From: Pseudomonas borbori
Lineage (GTDB): Bacteria > Pseudomonadota > Gammaproteobacteria > Pseudomonadales > Pseudomonadaceae
DNA: 64,000 bases
Direction: 5' to 3'
Assembly (NCBI RefSeq): GCF_900115555.1
Contig: NZ_FOWX01000001.1
Location: 32,962-96,961, forward strand
How positions within the stretch are numbered: the first letter of the stretch is position 1; every line of letters begins with the position of its first letter. Below are positions 43,611-52,184 of the stretch, piece after piece. The translations under genes were made by a program, and so were the position numbers. The notes under the pieces are model-generated. The model made no database searches. It was not told the origin of the DNA and saw nothing but the letters and a program-made list of their open reading frames with translations.

Positions 43611-43778
43611 ATGCACAGCACTCAGCAACTCCCCGAAGCCCAGCGCCAGCGCTGCGAGGTCTGGACCCGGGTGATGGGCTATCACCGCCCGGTCACCGCC
43701 TTCAACCCGGGCAAGCAGTCCGAGCACCATGAGCGTCAGCACTTCACCGAAGCGGCGGCGCGAGTACGCGCTGCGTGA
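43611..43778 (+). CDS. Free-standing glycyl-radical peptide of NrdD
   Basis: A 55-residue frame whose core TRVMGYHRPVTAFNPGKQSE contains the glycyl-radical motif RVxGY, with Gly23 as the expected radical site, followed by the typical FNxGK stretch. It has its own AAGGAG ribosome-binding site 8 nt before the ATG and overlaps the nrdG GTG start by GTGA, so it should be translated and coupled to nrdG. It is in the same frame as nrdD, separated by one UGA and 26 codons without other stops. It probably docks onto NrdD to complete the enzyme, as other split glycyl-radical enzymes do. Confidence 0.85.
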   Translation: MHSTQQLPEAQRQRCEVWTRVMGYHRPVTAFNPGKQSEHHERQHFTEAAARVRAA

Positions 43779-44473
43779 GCAGAGCGTTACGGGTCGGGGG
43801 CATGGTGCCCCTGACCACCCTCGACTACCCCGGGCTGCTGGCCTGTGTGCTGTTCTGTCAGGGCTGCGCTTGGCGCTGTCGTTATTGCCACAACCCGCAG
43901 CTGATCCCGGCCCGTGGTGAGCAGGAAATCGCCTGGTCGCAGATACTGGGGTTCCTCCAGCGGCGTCAGGGCCTGTTGCAGGCGGTGGTGTTCAGTGGCG
44001 GCGAGGCGACACTGCAGGGTGGCCTGGTGCCGGCGATGGAACAGGTACGCCAGCTGGGTTTCAAGGTCGGCCTGCATAGCGCCGGAATCAAGCCCTGGGC
44101 TTTCGCCTGGGCGGCCCAGGCGGCGGACTGGGTCGGTTTCGATGTCAAGGCTCTGGTCGAGGATGCCGATCTGATCACGGGAGTCAGCGGCAGCGGCAAG
44201 GCCAACTGGCGCAGCCTGGAACGGTTACTGGCCAGTGGCGTGGACTACGAGTGCCGAACCACAGTGCATTGGCATCTGTTGGACGTCGAGCGTCTGTGGC
44301 GAATCGGCCAGCGCCTGCATGCCTTCGGGGTCGAGCGCTTCGCCGTGCAGTTGGTGCGCAGCGGGCGCATGCTCGATCCGGATCTGCCCATGACTGCCAC
44401 GCCGAGCGAGGCGGGCGAGTTGTGGCGGCGCCTGGAGCAACTGTTTGTGCATTTCGAGTTGCGCGATCACTGA
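43775..44473 (+). CDS. nrdG: Anaerobic ribonucleotide reductase activating enzyme NrdG
   Basis: The 232-residue radical-SAM activase has cluster cysteines Cys31, Cys35 and Cys38 (CAWRCRYCHN), then VVFSGGEATLQ as the SAM-binding GGE motif. It generates the glycyl radical on the NrdD peptide. The start is GTG, overlapping the stop of the glycyl-radical peptide by 4 nt. The protein is longer than E. coli NrdG (about 154 residues) and belongs to the larger Pseudomonas type. Confidence 0.9.
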   Translation: MSRALRVGGMVPLTTLDYPGLLACVLFCQGCAWRCRYCHNPQLIPARGEQEIAWSQILGFLQRRQGLLQAVVFSGGEATLQGGLVPAMEQVRQLGFKVGLHSAGIKPWAFAWAAQAADWVGFDVKALVEDADLITGVSGSGKANWRSLERLLASGVDYECRTTVHWHLLDVERLWRIGQRLHAFGVERFAVQLVRSGRMLDPDLPMTATPSEAGELWRRLEQLFVHFELRDH

Positions 44474-44663
44474 GCAGTAATCCGGCATTCTTAGTGTATG
44501 TCGCTGGTTGCGGCGGGCGCGCAGCGGCCTGCCAAGCCCAGCGGCGCTCTGGCGACTTCTTTCCCCGCCCCTGAGCCGCGCACGCGCCAGCTGCCGCGTC
44601 CGGCACCCATACCCGACAATAGCTGTGCGACGCGCATAACTGGAGCCGGGTTCTGTGCCAAAA

Positions 44664-44677
44664 TTGACCTTCGTCAG
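44664..44677. promoter_or_regulatory. ANR/DNR box of hemN
   Basis: TTGACCTTCGTCAG matches TTGAY-N4-RTCAA except for the final base. It is 124 bp upstream of the hemN ATG. ANR/DNR control of hemN is known in P. aeruginosa. Confidence 0.65.
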
Positions 44678-44800
44678 GTTTTTCGCCTGAACCCGCATCC
44701 TACAATTGCGGCATTGTTGCCGGCTGTCGATACGGGCAGGGCAGGCGCTTCGCTATCCGCTGCTGCGGTCTTCCACATTCACGCTACGAGGTGGCCGAAC

Positions 44801-46189
44801 ATGGGCCAATCGCTGAACTTCAATCGCGCTCTGGTCGAGAAGTACGATCGTCCAGGGCCGCGCTACACCTCTTACCCCACTGCGCCGCAGTTTCATCAGG
44901 CGTTTGCCGTGGACGATTATCAGCGTGCCGCTACGGCCAGCAATCAGGCGGCCGTCCCCAAGCCGTTGTCGCTGTATATCCACATCCCGTTTTGTCAGAG
45001 CCTCTGCTACTACTGCGCCTGCAACAAGATCATCACCCAGAAGACCCACCGCGCGGTGGAGTACCTGACCTATCTCAAGCGCGAGATCGCCATGCAGGCG
45101 CAGTTGTTCGACAGTACGCGCAAGCTGACCCAGTTGCACCTGGGCGGCGGCACCCCAACCTACCTGACCAGCGAACAACTGGCCGACCTGATGGCTACCT
45201 TGCACCAGGCCTTCAACATGGATGACAGCGACGACCACGAGTTCTCCATCGAAGTCGACCCGCGCACTATCAGCACCGAGCAGATCCAGCATTTGCGTGG
45301 GCTCGGTTTCAACCGTCTGAGCTTCGGCGTGCAGGACTTCGATGCGGATGTGCAGGCGGCGGTCAACCGGGTGCAGAGCGAGGAACAGGTCTATGCGCTG
45401 GTCGCCGCCGCTCGCGCGGCGCGCTTCAAGTCGGTCAGCGTCGACCTGATCTACGGCCTGCCGCTGCAGACGGTGGCCAGCTTCGACGTGACACTGAGCA
45501 AGATCATTGCCCTGCGTCCGGATCGCATCGCTGCCTACAGCTATGCCCACCTGCCGGAAATGGTGCGTGCGCAGCGCCTGATCCGTCGTGAAGACATGCC
45601 GCCACCGGAGCGCAAACTGGAGCTGCTGGAACTGACCATCAAGCGCCTGACCGACGCTGGCTACGTGTATATCGGCATGGACCATTTCGCCCTGCCGGAT
45701 GACGAACTGGCCCTGGCGCGCGCCAATGGCACCTTGCAGCGTAATTTCCAGGGCTATTCGACCCATGCCGATTGCGATCTGATCGGCCTGGGCGTGTCCT
45801 CTATCGGCAATGTCGGCAACAGTTACAGTCAGAGCGTCAAGTTGCTCTCGCAGTACTATGCCCGCATCGACCAGGGCCTGTTACCGGTGCATCGCGGCTA
45901 CACCCTGAATGCCGACGACCTGTTGCGCCGTGAGGTGATCAGCGCCCTGATGTGCCATGGCCGGGTCGATTTCGCCACTATCGAGGCCCGCCACGGGATC
46001 GACTTCAAGGACTACTTCGCCGACTCCCTGGCGGCACTCGAGGAGCATGTAGCGGATCGCCTGGTGGAAATCCACGATGACGCCCTGGTGCTGCTGCCGC
46101 AGGGGCATCTGATGATGCGCAGCGTGGCCATGGCTTTCGATGCTTATCTGGGTGGCGAGCAGAAAGGCCGCTTCTCGCGCACGGTGTGA
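44801..46189 (+). CDS. hemN: Oxygen-independent coproporphyrinogen III oxidase HemN
   Basis: The 462-residue radical-SAM enzyme has the complete cluster motif at Cys65, Cys69, Cys72 plus Cys74 (IPFCQSLCYYCACNKI), GGGTPTYL for SAM binding and the SIEVDP acidic residue. It converts coproporphyrinogen III to protoporphyrinogen IX without O2, supplying haem for Nar, Nor and cytochromes. Upstream in-frame codons back to 44498 lie in the leader; the ATG at 44801 starts the conserved N-terminus and follows ACGAGG. It serves as internal reference for the defective paralogue at 15093. Confidence 0.95.
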   Translation: MGQSLNFNRALVEKYDRPGPRYTSYPTAPQFHQAFAVDDYQRAATASNQAAVPKPLSLYIHIPFCQSLCYYCACNKIITQKTHRAVEYLTYLKREIAMQAQLFDSTRKLTQLHLGGGTPTYLTSEQLADLMATLHQAFNMDDSDDHEFSIEVDPRTISTEQIQHLRGLGFNRLSFGVQDFDADVQAAVNRVQSEEQVYALVAAARAARFKSVSVDLIYGLPLQTVASFDVTLSKIIALRPDRIAAYSYAHLPEMVRAQRLIRREDMPPPERKLELLELTIKRLTDAGYVYIGMDHFALPDDELALARANGTLQRNFQGYSTHADCDLIGLGVSSIGNVGNSYSQSVKLLSQYYARIDQGLLPVHRGYTLNADDLLRREVISALMCHGRVDFATIEARHGIDFKDYFADSLAALEEHVADRLVEIHDDALVLLPQGHLMMRSVAMAFDAYLGGEQKGRFSRTV

Positions 46190-46263
46190 CGCCCGCTGGC
46201 GGGTTACGCCGCTGCGCGGCTAACCCTCGCTCCGCAAGTTCGGCGCTGAATGCAGAGGCTGTA

Positions 46264-46704
46264 ATGAATTATTCGTTGTTACACGTGGTGCACCTGCTGG
46301 CGGCGATTGCCTTTATCGGCACGCTGTTCTTCGAGGTGATCATCCTCGCCAAGGTCAAGCCGCAACTCGCATCTGGCGCGGTAGCCGAGCTGGAACAGGC
46401 GCTCGGCCGGCGCACGCGCACGGTGTTGCACTGGGTGGTGCTGCTGGTCTACGGCGCCGGCTTCGGCCTGGCCTGGTACCACCGCCAGGCGCTGGTCGAT
46501 CCCTTCGCCAGCAGTTTCGCCACCTTGCTCAGTCTGAAGATCGTGCTGGCCGTCAGCCTGTTCTTCAGCTTCGGCCTGGTCGCCATGCTGCTGCGCTCCG
46601 GGCGCATGAGCCCGAGCCTCTACCGCAAGCTGCACTGGGCCGTACTGGCGCAGATGCTCGGCATCGTCCTGCTGGCCAAGGGCATGTTCTATATCCACTG
46701 GTGA
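46264..46704 (+). CDS. CopD/DUF2269-like four-helix membrane protein (paralogue)
   Basis: The 146-residue, four-helix product (helices about 4-24, 53-73, 84-108 and 124-144) is paralogous to the protein at 11599-12042, sharing HLLAAIAFIGTLFFEVIILA and the C-terminal QMLGIVLLAKGMFYIHW. The His residues in helix 1 and helix 2 (VLHWVVLLVYG) could bind haem or a metal, which is unproven. It follows hemN by 74 bp containing a GCGGGTTACGCCGCTGCG repeat, so it may be read with hemN. One copy beside nnrS and one between hemN and nor suggests an NO-related membrane role. Confidence 0.7.
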   Translation: MNYSLLHVVHLLAAIAFIGTLFFEVIILAKVKPQLASGAVAELEQALGRRTRTVLHWVVLLVYGAGFGLAWYHRQALVDPFASSFATLLSLKIVLAVSLFFSFGLVAMLLRSGRMSPSLYRKLHWAVLAQMLGIVLLAKGMFYIHW

Positions 46705-46823
46705 GCCGCAAAACCCTGCGGACACTTCGCTATCGATTGCCGCGCGCTTATAGGGGTGACGAAACTGGAGTTGGGCATAGTTGCGCTACGCGCTGATGGA
46801 TGGCTCACCGATGGGTATCGAGC

Positions 46824-48848
46824 TCATGCCAATACCAGTCGCTTGATCCATTCCAGCAGCACCCCGGGTAACAGCTCGGGCTTGGGCAGCAGGGCATATT
46901 GGCGGGGGCCGAACACCGCCGGCAGGTAGTTCGCGGCCTGGCGGTCGATGGTCAGGCAGAAGGGGTAGATGCCTTGCAACTTGGCTTCGGTCACCGCCTG
47001 GCGCATGTCTTCCACACCATAGTGGCCCTCATACTCGTCCACATCGTTCGGTTTGCCGTCGGAGAGCAGCAGGAGCAGCCGATGTCTGGCCGCTTCGCGC
47101 ATCAGCAAGGTGCTGGCGTGGCGGATGGCGGCGCCCGCCCGGGTATAGCGTTCCGGTTCGAGCGCGGCGATGCGCCGACCGACCTCGTCGCTGTAGCGCT
47201 CATCAAATGCCTTGAGCGTACGTAGCGTGACCTGCTGCGACCCTTCGCCGGAGAACGCCAGCACGCTATAGGGTTCGCCCATGCTTTCCAGCGCCAGACA
47301 AACCAGGAGCAAGGCTTCGCGCTCGACATCGATTATCCGTCGATGCTGGGAGAGCCAGCCGTCGGTGGAGCCGCTGACGTCGATCAGCAGCATGATCGCC
47401 ATATCACGCCTGATGCAATGCTGCGTCTGGTACAGCGCCTGCGGCATGCTCAGGCCGGCGCGGGCCTCGGCGCAGCCATCGATATAGGCTTCCAGATCGA
47501 TATCGTCGCCATCGAGTTGCTTGCGCAGCCTGACCCGACTGGCGCGCAACCTTTCGAATTGCCGGCGGATGGCATCGAGCATCGAACGATGGGTCTCCAG
47601 GGTCTGTTCGACCCATTGCTGCGGGCCGTCCTGGGCGGCGCACAGGCGCACAGTCGCGCCTGGGTCGCGGTAGGTCTGGCTGTGGTAATCCCATTCGGGG
47701 TAGCTGATGCCGTTGGCTGCCGGGGCCTCGGCGCTGCGCTGAACCCGCGTTTCTGGCGGTTCGTCGGCAAGCAGTACTTCCTTCGGCCGGCCCGGTGCGA
47801 CCACCAGCCTGGCTTCGTTCAACTCCGCCAGCGAGTCGGCGAAATCGGCGGCTGGGGTGGCTGTGTCCCGATCCGTCGGGCGCGATATGCCCATGGGGTC
47901 TTCGGCATGTTCCAGCGGCTCGCCGGGTTGCACCATGCTCGGGCCCTGTTCCTGGACGTCATCTTCGCCCGCATGAGCCTCGCGCACGTTCGGTCGGCGC
48001 GGCAGGCGCGCGCTGCGCGGCAGGGCATCGGCTGGTTCGGTTTCGGCGCCGACAGTTTCCGGCAGCTTCAAGGCGATTGCCGGCAAACGTAGATCGCCGG
48101 TCCAGGCGTCACGCAACAGCGGTTGGGCGCCGAGCCTGCGGGTTTGTTCAGCCGACATGAGGCGTGCCGCCTGCGCCTGCGCCTGTTGCAGCGAGTCGGT
48201 CGCTGTCGCTGGTATCGGCAAATGCTCCAGTGGTTGGCCGCATTCGCTGCGCAGCAGGGCACGCAGGAACCTTTCCAACGGCTGGCGCTGGCTGGAGAAG
48301 GCGCGCATGGGCGGGCGATTGGCCAAGGCCTGCTGACGTAGCGCCTGCAGCGAGGCGGTAAGCCCCGGCAATTGGTGCACAAGATCGCGATCTGCAGCCC
48401 AGGCTTCGAGAAGCAGATAGAGGCTGCGCTGCAGCGGATCGTCGAGAACCTGCAGGTGGGCGGCGCTGCCTCGCTGGGCGCGCATTGCCTGTTGCAGGGC
48501 GAGGGTTCGGTAGCGCGCCAGGGCGAGCGGGGTATCCTCGCCGTCCAGTTGCCCCGGCAGCCATATATGCACGCCATCGGTAGCGGGAACGGCGGTCTGC
48601 TGGCGGGGTTTTTCGTTACGCTGGAACAGCTTTACCAACAGCGTGGGTGGCAAGGGCGGTTGCGCGACACGTAGCGGATAGCTGGTGCCGAACAGGGCCC
48701 TGATCAGCAGATCGAGGCGTTGCGCGACATCTGCCAAGGTGACGATTTTCGCTGCGTTCGCGGGACTGTGGTGGCGCCGCCACAACGCCTGGGCATAGAC
48801 CGTGGCATGCCGTGCGACATCGGTGATGACATCTTCGGCTTCGGCCAT
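46824..48848 (-). CDS. norD: Nitric oxide reductase activation protein NorD
   Basis: The 674-residue protein has a large helical N-terminal region and a C-terminal VWA domain with intact MIDAS (MLLIDVSGSTDGWLS, about 500-514) and LSDGKPNDVDEYEG. NorD works with the NorQ ATPase to insert the non-haem iron or otherwise activate the NorCB complex. Its ATG abuts the norQ stop directly. It is the last gene of norC-norB-norQ-norD; no norE or norF follows. Only a 119-bp gap separates it from the convergent four-helix protein gene. Confidence 0.94.
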   Translation of the reverse strand: MAEAEDVITDVARHATVYAQALWRRHHSPANAAKIVTLADVAQRLDLLIRALFGTSYPLRVAQPPLPPTLLVKLFQRNEKPRQQTAVPATDGVHIWLPGQLDGEDTPLALARYRTLALQQAMRAQRGSAAHLQVLDDPLQRSLYLLLEAWAADRDLVHQLPGLTASLQALRQQALANRPPMRAFSSQRQPLERFLRALLRSECGQPLEHLPIPATATDSLQQAQAQAARLMSAEQTRRLGAQPLLRDAWTGDLRLPAIALKLPETVGAETEPADALPRSARLPRRPNVREAHAGEDDVQEQGPSMVQPGEPLEHAEDPMGISRPTDRDTATPAADFADSLAELNEARLVVAPGRPKEVLLADEPPETRVQRSAEAPAANGISYPEWDYHSQTYRDPGATVRLCAAQDGPQQWVEQTLETHRSMLDAIRRQFERLRASRVRLRKQLDGDDIDLEAYIDGCAEARAGLSMPQALYQTQHCIRRDMAIMLLIDVSGSTDGWLSQHRRIIDVEREALLLVCLALESMGEPYSVLAFSGEGSQQVTLRTLKAFDERYSDEVGRRIAALEPERYTRAGAAIRHASTLLMREAARHRLLLLLSDGKPNDVDEYEGHYGVEDMRQAVTEAKLQGIYPFCLTIDRQAANYLPAVFGPRQYALLPKPELLPGVLLEWIKRLVLA

Positions 48849-49676
48849 TCAGATGAACGTCAGGTCGACCAGGTCGCGCATGGCGCCGACCAGCGCGGCA
48901 TCATCGGACAGCGGCGAGATTAGCGCGGCCCGGCAGGCGATGGGGGCGGCGATGCCGCTGCTGATCAGGCGTGCGCTGGCGATCAGCAGTCGCGTGCTGG
49001 GAACTTCCGCCAGGCCGCGGTCCTGCAGGGCACGCAGCCGCTGCGCGAGCGAGACCAGGGCGTGGGCGGTGGCGTGGTCGGTGCCACCTTCGTGCATGAC
49101 GATGGCGATCTCGCGCTCGGCAGGCGGGAAGTCGAAGTCCAGTGCCACGAAGCGCTGGCGGGTACTCGGCTTCAGATCCTTGAGCATGCGCTGGTAGCCG
49201 GGGTTGTAGGACACCACCAGTTGGAAGTGCGGCGAGGCTTCGACAGTTTCGCCGGTTTTGTCCAGTGGCAAGATGCGCCGGTAGTCGGTCAGCGGGTGCA
49301 GCACGACAATGGTGTCCTGGCGCGCTTCGACCACCTCGTCCAGGTAGCAAATGGCGCCTTCGCGCACCGCCCGGGTCAGTGGGCCTTCCGCCCAATGGGT
49401 GCCTTGCTGACCGATCAGGAAGCGCCCAACCAGGTCGCTGGCGCTCAGGTCGTCATGACAGGAGATGGTGATCAGCGGGCGCTTGAGGCGCCAGGCCATG
49501 TGCTCGACGAAGCGGGTCTTGCCACAGCCGGTTGGCCCCTTGAGCATGATCGCCAGTTGCTGGGCATGGCATTGTTCGAAGATCGCCACCTCGTCACCGG
49601 AGGGCTGGTAATAGGGCTGTGCTTCCCGCAGTACGGGCTCCGTGCCTGAGCGGCGCGACAGCGAATGCTCCATCAT
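48849..49676 (-). CDS. norQ: Nitric oxide reductase ATPase NorQ (CbbQ/NirQ family)
   Basis: The 275-residue AAA+ ATPase has Walker A MLKGPTGCGKTRFVEHMAW (about 43-62) and Walker B CYLDEVVEARQD. CbbQ/NirQ/NorQ ATPases pair with NorD/CbbO VWA proteins to activate metalloenzymes, here NO reductase. The ATG at 49676 overlaps the norB stop in ATGA. In P. aeruginosa and P. stutzeri the equivalent nirQ lies outside norCBD, whereas here it stands between norB and norD, as in Paracoccus norCBQDEF. Confidence 0.94.
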   Translation of the reverse strand: MMEHSLSRRSGTEPVLREAQPYYQPSGDEVAIFEQCHAQQLAIMLKGPTGCGKTRFVEHMAWRLKRPLITISCHDDLSASDLVGRFLIGQQGTHWAEGPLTRAVREGAICYLDEVVEARQDTIVVLHPLTDYRRILPLDKTGETVEASPHFQLVVSYNPGYQRMLKDLKPSTRQRFVALDFDFPPAEREIAIVMHEGGTDHATAHALVSLAQRLRALQDRGLAEVPSTRLLIASARLISSGIAAPIACRAALISPLSDDAALVGAMRDLVDLTFI

Positions 49677-51043
49677 AAGGCAGCGTCTGAGGTCGGCGGC
49701 GTTGTCAGAGCCGGATCGGGCTCGTCGATAACGAAGCGCGGCGCATGGCGGAAGAAATCGAAGATGAACAGCCCTACACCGAGGGCGAAGATAGACGCAG
49801 TGGCCACCAGCATCAGGAAGTGCACCTGGATCTTCAGTTGCACGTCCAGATAGCCCATGCCGAGGATGCGTTCGAGGTAGACCTGGGCGATGCCGGCGGT
49901 GGCGAATGACAGAGTCATGCCGAACATGCCCGCCAATTGCAGCCAGAACGCCCAATAACCGATGCTGCTGCCTTCCTCGTTGCGCCGGGTCATGCGCGGC
50001 AGGGCATAGGTGATCATCGCCAGGATGATCATGGCGTAGGCTCCGTAGAAAGCCGCGTGGCCATGCATGGCGGTAATCAGGGTGCCGTGAGTCCACTTGT
50101 TAACGTCGGGAAAGGTGTGGGCCAAGCCCAGAAGACCGGCGCCGAACAGGGTGAAGATCGCACTGCCGAGGGTCCAGTGCAGCGCCAGTTTGTTCGGGTG
50201 GGAGAGCCCGGATCGGCGTAACGCGTTGTAGGCATATATCGCCATGCCGGCCAGCGCTGCGGGCTCCAGCGCGCTGAAGACGCCTCCGATCGGCAACCAG
50301 TAACCCGGCACGCCGACCCAGTAATAATGGTGTGCGGTGCCGAGGATGCCGGCGATGAAGACCAGGCCGACGATCACGTACAGCCATTTTTCCATCACTT
50401 CACGGTCGGCGCCGGACAGACGTATCAGCAGGTAGGCGAGGAAGGCGCCCTGAATCATCTCCCAGACGCCTTCGACCCACAGGTGGATGGTCCACCAGCG
50501 ATAGTAGATGGAGACCGTGTAGTTCTCGTAATGCAGCAGGGCCGGAACATACAGCACGGCGGCGCTGCCCAGACCGAGCAAGAGCACGCCTTCGGTGGTG
50601 GTGAAGCGCCCGGATTTCTTGATCGTCATGCCGATGTTGTAGAGGAAGATCAACATGCAGATGACGATCACGAGCTTGTGCGGCAGCGGTTGTTCGAGCA
50701 ACTTGTTACCGGTGCCATAGCCGAACAGGTAGCCGATGACCGCGGTGACGCCCATGGCCGTCCACAAGCCGAGCTGGATGTACGCCAGCTTGGTGCTATG
50801 CAACTCGGTGCGCGACTCGTCGGGCACCATCCAATAGGTCGCGCCCATAAACCCGGTCAGCACCCAGACGATCAACAGGTTGGTGTGGATGACCTTGGTC
50901 ACATCGAACGGCAGGAACTGCAGCAGCGGGTCCGGCCCCAGGTACTTCGCCGCCGAGAGCAGACCGAAGACCAGTTGCAGGCCGAACAGCACCATGGCGA
51001 CGGCGAAATACCAGTAGGCGACGGATTGAGACTTGTAGCGCAT
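49673..51043 (-). CDS. norB: Nitric oxide reductase large subunit NorB
   Basis: The 456-residue, 12-helix haem-copper family protein has haem and FeB ligands in RMIHT-type motif KVIHTNLLIVW (helix 2), HLWVEGVWEMIQGAF with the FeB glutamate region, TAHHYYWVGVPGYW and AMHGHAAFYGAYAMI. It reduces 2 NO to N2O using electrons from NorC. Two ATGs exist (51049, 51043); the inner one is spaced 6-7 nt from AGGGG and gives MRYKSQSVAYWYF, like the MRYQTQKVAYAYF start I recall for Paracoccus NorB. The sequence looks closer to that type than to P. aeruginosa NorB. Confidence 0.94.
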   Translation of the reverse strand: MRYKSQSVAYWYFAVAMVLFGLQLVFGLLSAAKYLGPDPLLQFLPFDVTKVIHTNLLIVWVLTGFMGATYWMVPDESRTELHSTKLAYIQLGLWTAMGVTAVIGYLFGYGTGNKLLEQPLPHKLVIVICMLIFLYNIGMTIKKSGRFTTTEGVLLLGLGSAAVLYVPALLHYENYTVSIYYRWWTIHLWVEGVWEMIQGAFLAYLLIRLSGADREVMEKWLYVIVGLVFIAGILGTAHHYYWVGVPGYWLPIGGVFSALEPAALAGMAIYAYNALRRSGLSHPNKLALHWTLGSAIFTLFGAGLLGLAHTFPDVNKWTHGTLITAMHGHAAFYGAYAMIILAMITYALPRMTRRNEEGSSIGYWAFWLQLAGMFGMTLSFATAGIAQVYLERILGMGYLDVQLKIQVHFLMLVATASIFALGVGLFIFDFFRHAPRFVIDEPDPALTTPPTSDAAL

Positions 51044-51092
51044 GGTCATCCCCTGCGATCAGTTGCGCCGTTGCGCACGAGGCAACCGGCGG

Positions 51093-51962
51093 TTACTGGA
51101 AGGACGCCAGATAGGCGACCAGTTGGTCGATCTGTTCAGACGTCAGCGATTTGGGGTAGGTGTTGGGCATGAACGACATGCCGTCGGCTGAATACATTTC
51201 TCCGGGATGGAGGTAGGCGCTCGGCGTGACTATGGATTCGCGAATGAAGCCTTCGACGTCCTTGGCGCCGCCCTGGTAGTCGGCGGAGGCGATGACCTGT
51301 TTGGCTCGGCTGGCCAACCCGGCGAGCGTTGGCCCGGCAAGATTGACCCCCGGCGCGATGGAGTGGCAGGCGCTACACACTGGTGTGGCCGTGCGAAACA
51401 GCGCTTCACCGAGGGCTATCGGGTCTTCCGTGCCGGAGACCGGGCGGGCACCAGGCGGCAGGCGGCTGTCGGATGGGGTCGAGCCGGAGACGTCCTGTTG
51501 TGCCACCGCCAGGTCCGTACCGGGGATCGACGAGCCAGTGACCAGAATCGGTCGTGGCGGCCAGCCTTGGTTGTCGACCTTGCTCACCCAGTCAAGGAAG
51601 GCGATCAGCCCGGCGATTTCCTCGTCGTCGAGGTTCAGGTTTGGCATCAGCCGGCGATGGCGCTGCTCGTCATAGAACTTGGAGGGATCCTTGAGGAAGG
51701 CCGTGAGATAGGGTGCGCCGCGCTGCTGGGAGATTTTCGTCAGATCGGGGGCGTAATAGGCGCCCTCGCCGAACAGGGTGTGGCAATTGATGCAGTTGTA
51801 CTGGTGCCAGACATCCTTGCCGCGCGTGACTTGCGGGGTGATCTGGTCGGCATTGGTCAGTTTGGGGAACTGTCGGTGACTGTCGACTGTCAGGCCAAGA
51901 AATACAACAACAGCGATAGCGGTCGATATCAGAGCGAACGAGCGTGTTTGTCGTTTATTCAT
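51093..51962 (-). CDS. norC: Dihaem NorC, cytochrome c subunit of NO reductase with an extra cytochrome c domain
   Basis: The 289-residue product is about twice the usual NorC length (about 146-150). Residues 1-140 are a normal NorC: one N-terminal membrane anchor (SFALISTAIAVVVFLGL), haem site CINCH near residue 57, NLNLDDEEIAGLIAFLDWVS and the WPP end. After a Pro/Ser-rich linker a second class I cytochrome c domain follows with CSACH (near 196) and the Met-ligand region YLHPGEMYSADGMSFMPNTY. The second haem could shorten the electron path from periplasmic donors. The ATG at 51962 follows AGAGAG; the longer frame lacks a ribosome-binding site. Confidence 0.9.
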   Translation of the reverse strand: MNKRQTRSFALISTAIAVVVFLGLTVDSHRQFPKLTNADQITPQVTRGKDVWHQYNCINCHTLFGEGAYYAPDLTKISQQRGAPYLTAFLKDPSKFYDEQRHRRLMPNLNLDDEEIAGLIAFLDWVSKVDNQGWPPRPILVTGSSIPGTDLAVAQQDVSGSTPSDSRLPPGARPVSGTEDPIALGEALFRTATPVCSACHSIAPGVNLAGPTLAGLASRAKQVIASADYQGGAKDVEGFIRESIVTPSAYLHPGEMYSADGMSFMPNTYPKSLTSEQIDQLVAYLASFQ

Positions 51963-51972
51963 TGCCAACTCT

Positions 51973-52083
51973 CTAGACGCCGATGCCGGTCCAATAGGTG
52001 ATGCCGATAAGCCCGGCATAGACGACTGCGCCGGCCATCAGCGCAAGGATCACGAAACTGACTATCTTCAGTGCTTTTTGCAC
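51973..52083 (-). CDS. Putative 36-residue single-helix membrane protein before norC
   Basis: A minus-strand GTG-started frame of 37 codons preceded by AGGAA, ending 10 nt before the norC ATG so that its stop overlaps the norC ribosome-binding region. The product is almost entirely one hydrophobic helix (SFVILALMAGAVVYAGLIG) with a short basic N-terminus (MQKALK) and an aromatic end (ITYWTGIGV). The composition and size recall small oxidase subunits such as CydX and CcoQ. It may be an unannotated small partner of NorCB. I know no named homologue. Confidence 0.6.
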   Translation of the reverse strand: MQKALKIVSFVILALMAGAVVYAGLIGITYWTGIGV

Positions 52084-52184
52084 GGCTGCATTCCTGGTTG
52101 AACGTGCAGTTGGAAAGTGTCCGGCAGATCGCTGCGGCTGTGCCTCTTGACGCTAGCGACCTCGAGCCTAGGTGCCTGAAAGCT

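Noticed and set aside
41547..43742. 731-codon minus-strand open frame antisense to nrdD
   Set aside because: It is a shadow of nrdD produced by codon bias, with no recognisable domain, and nrdD is certain.
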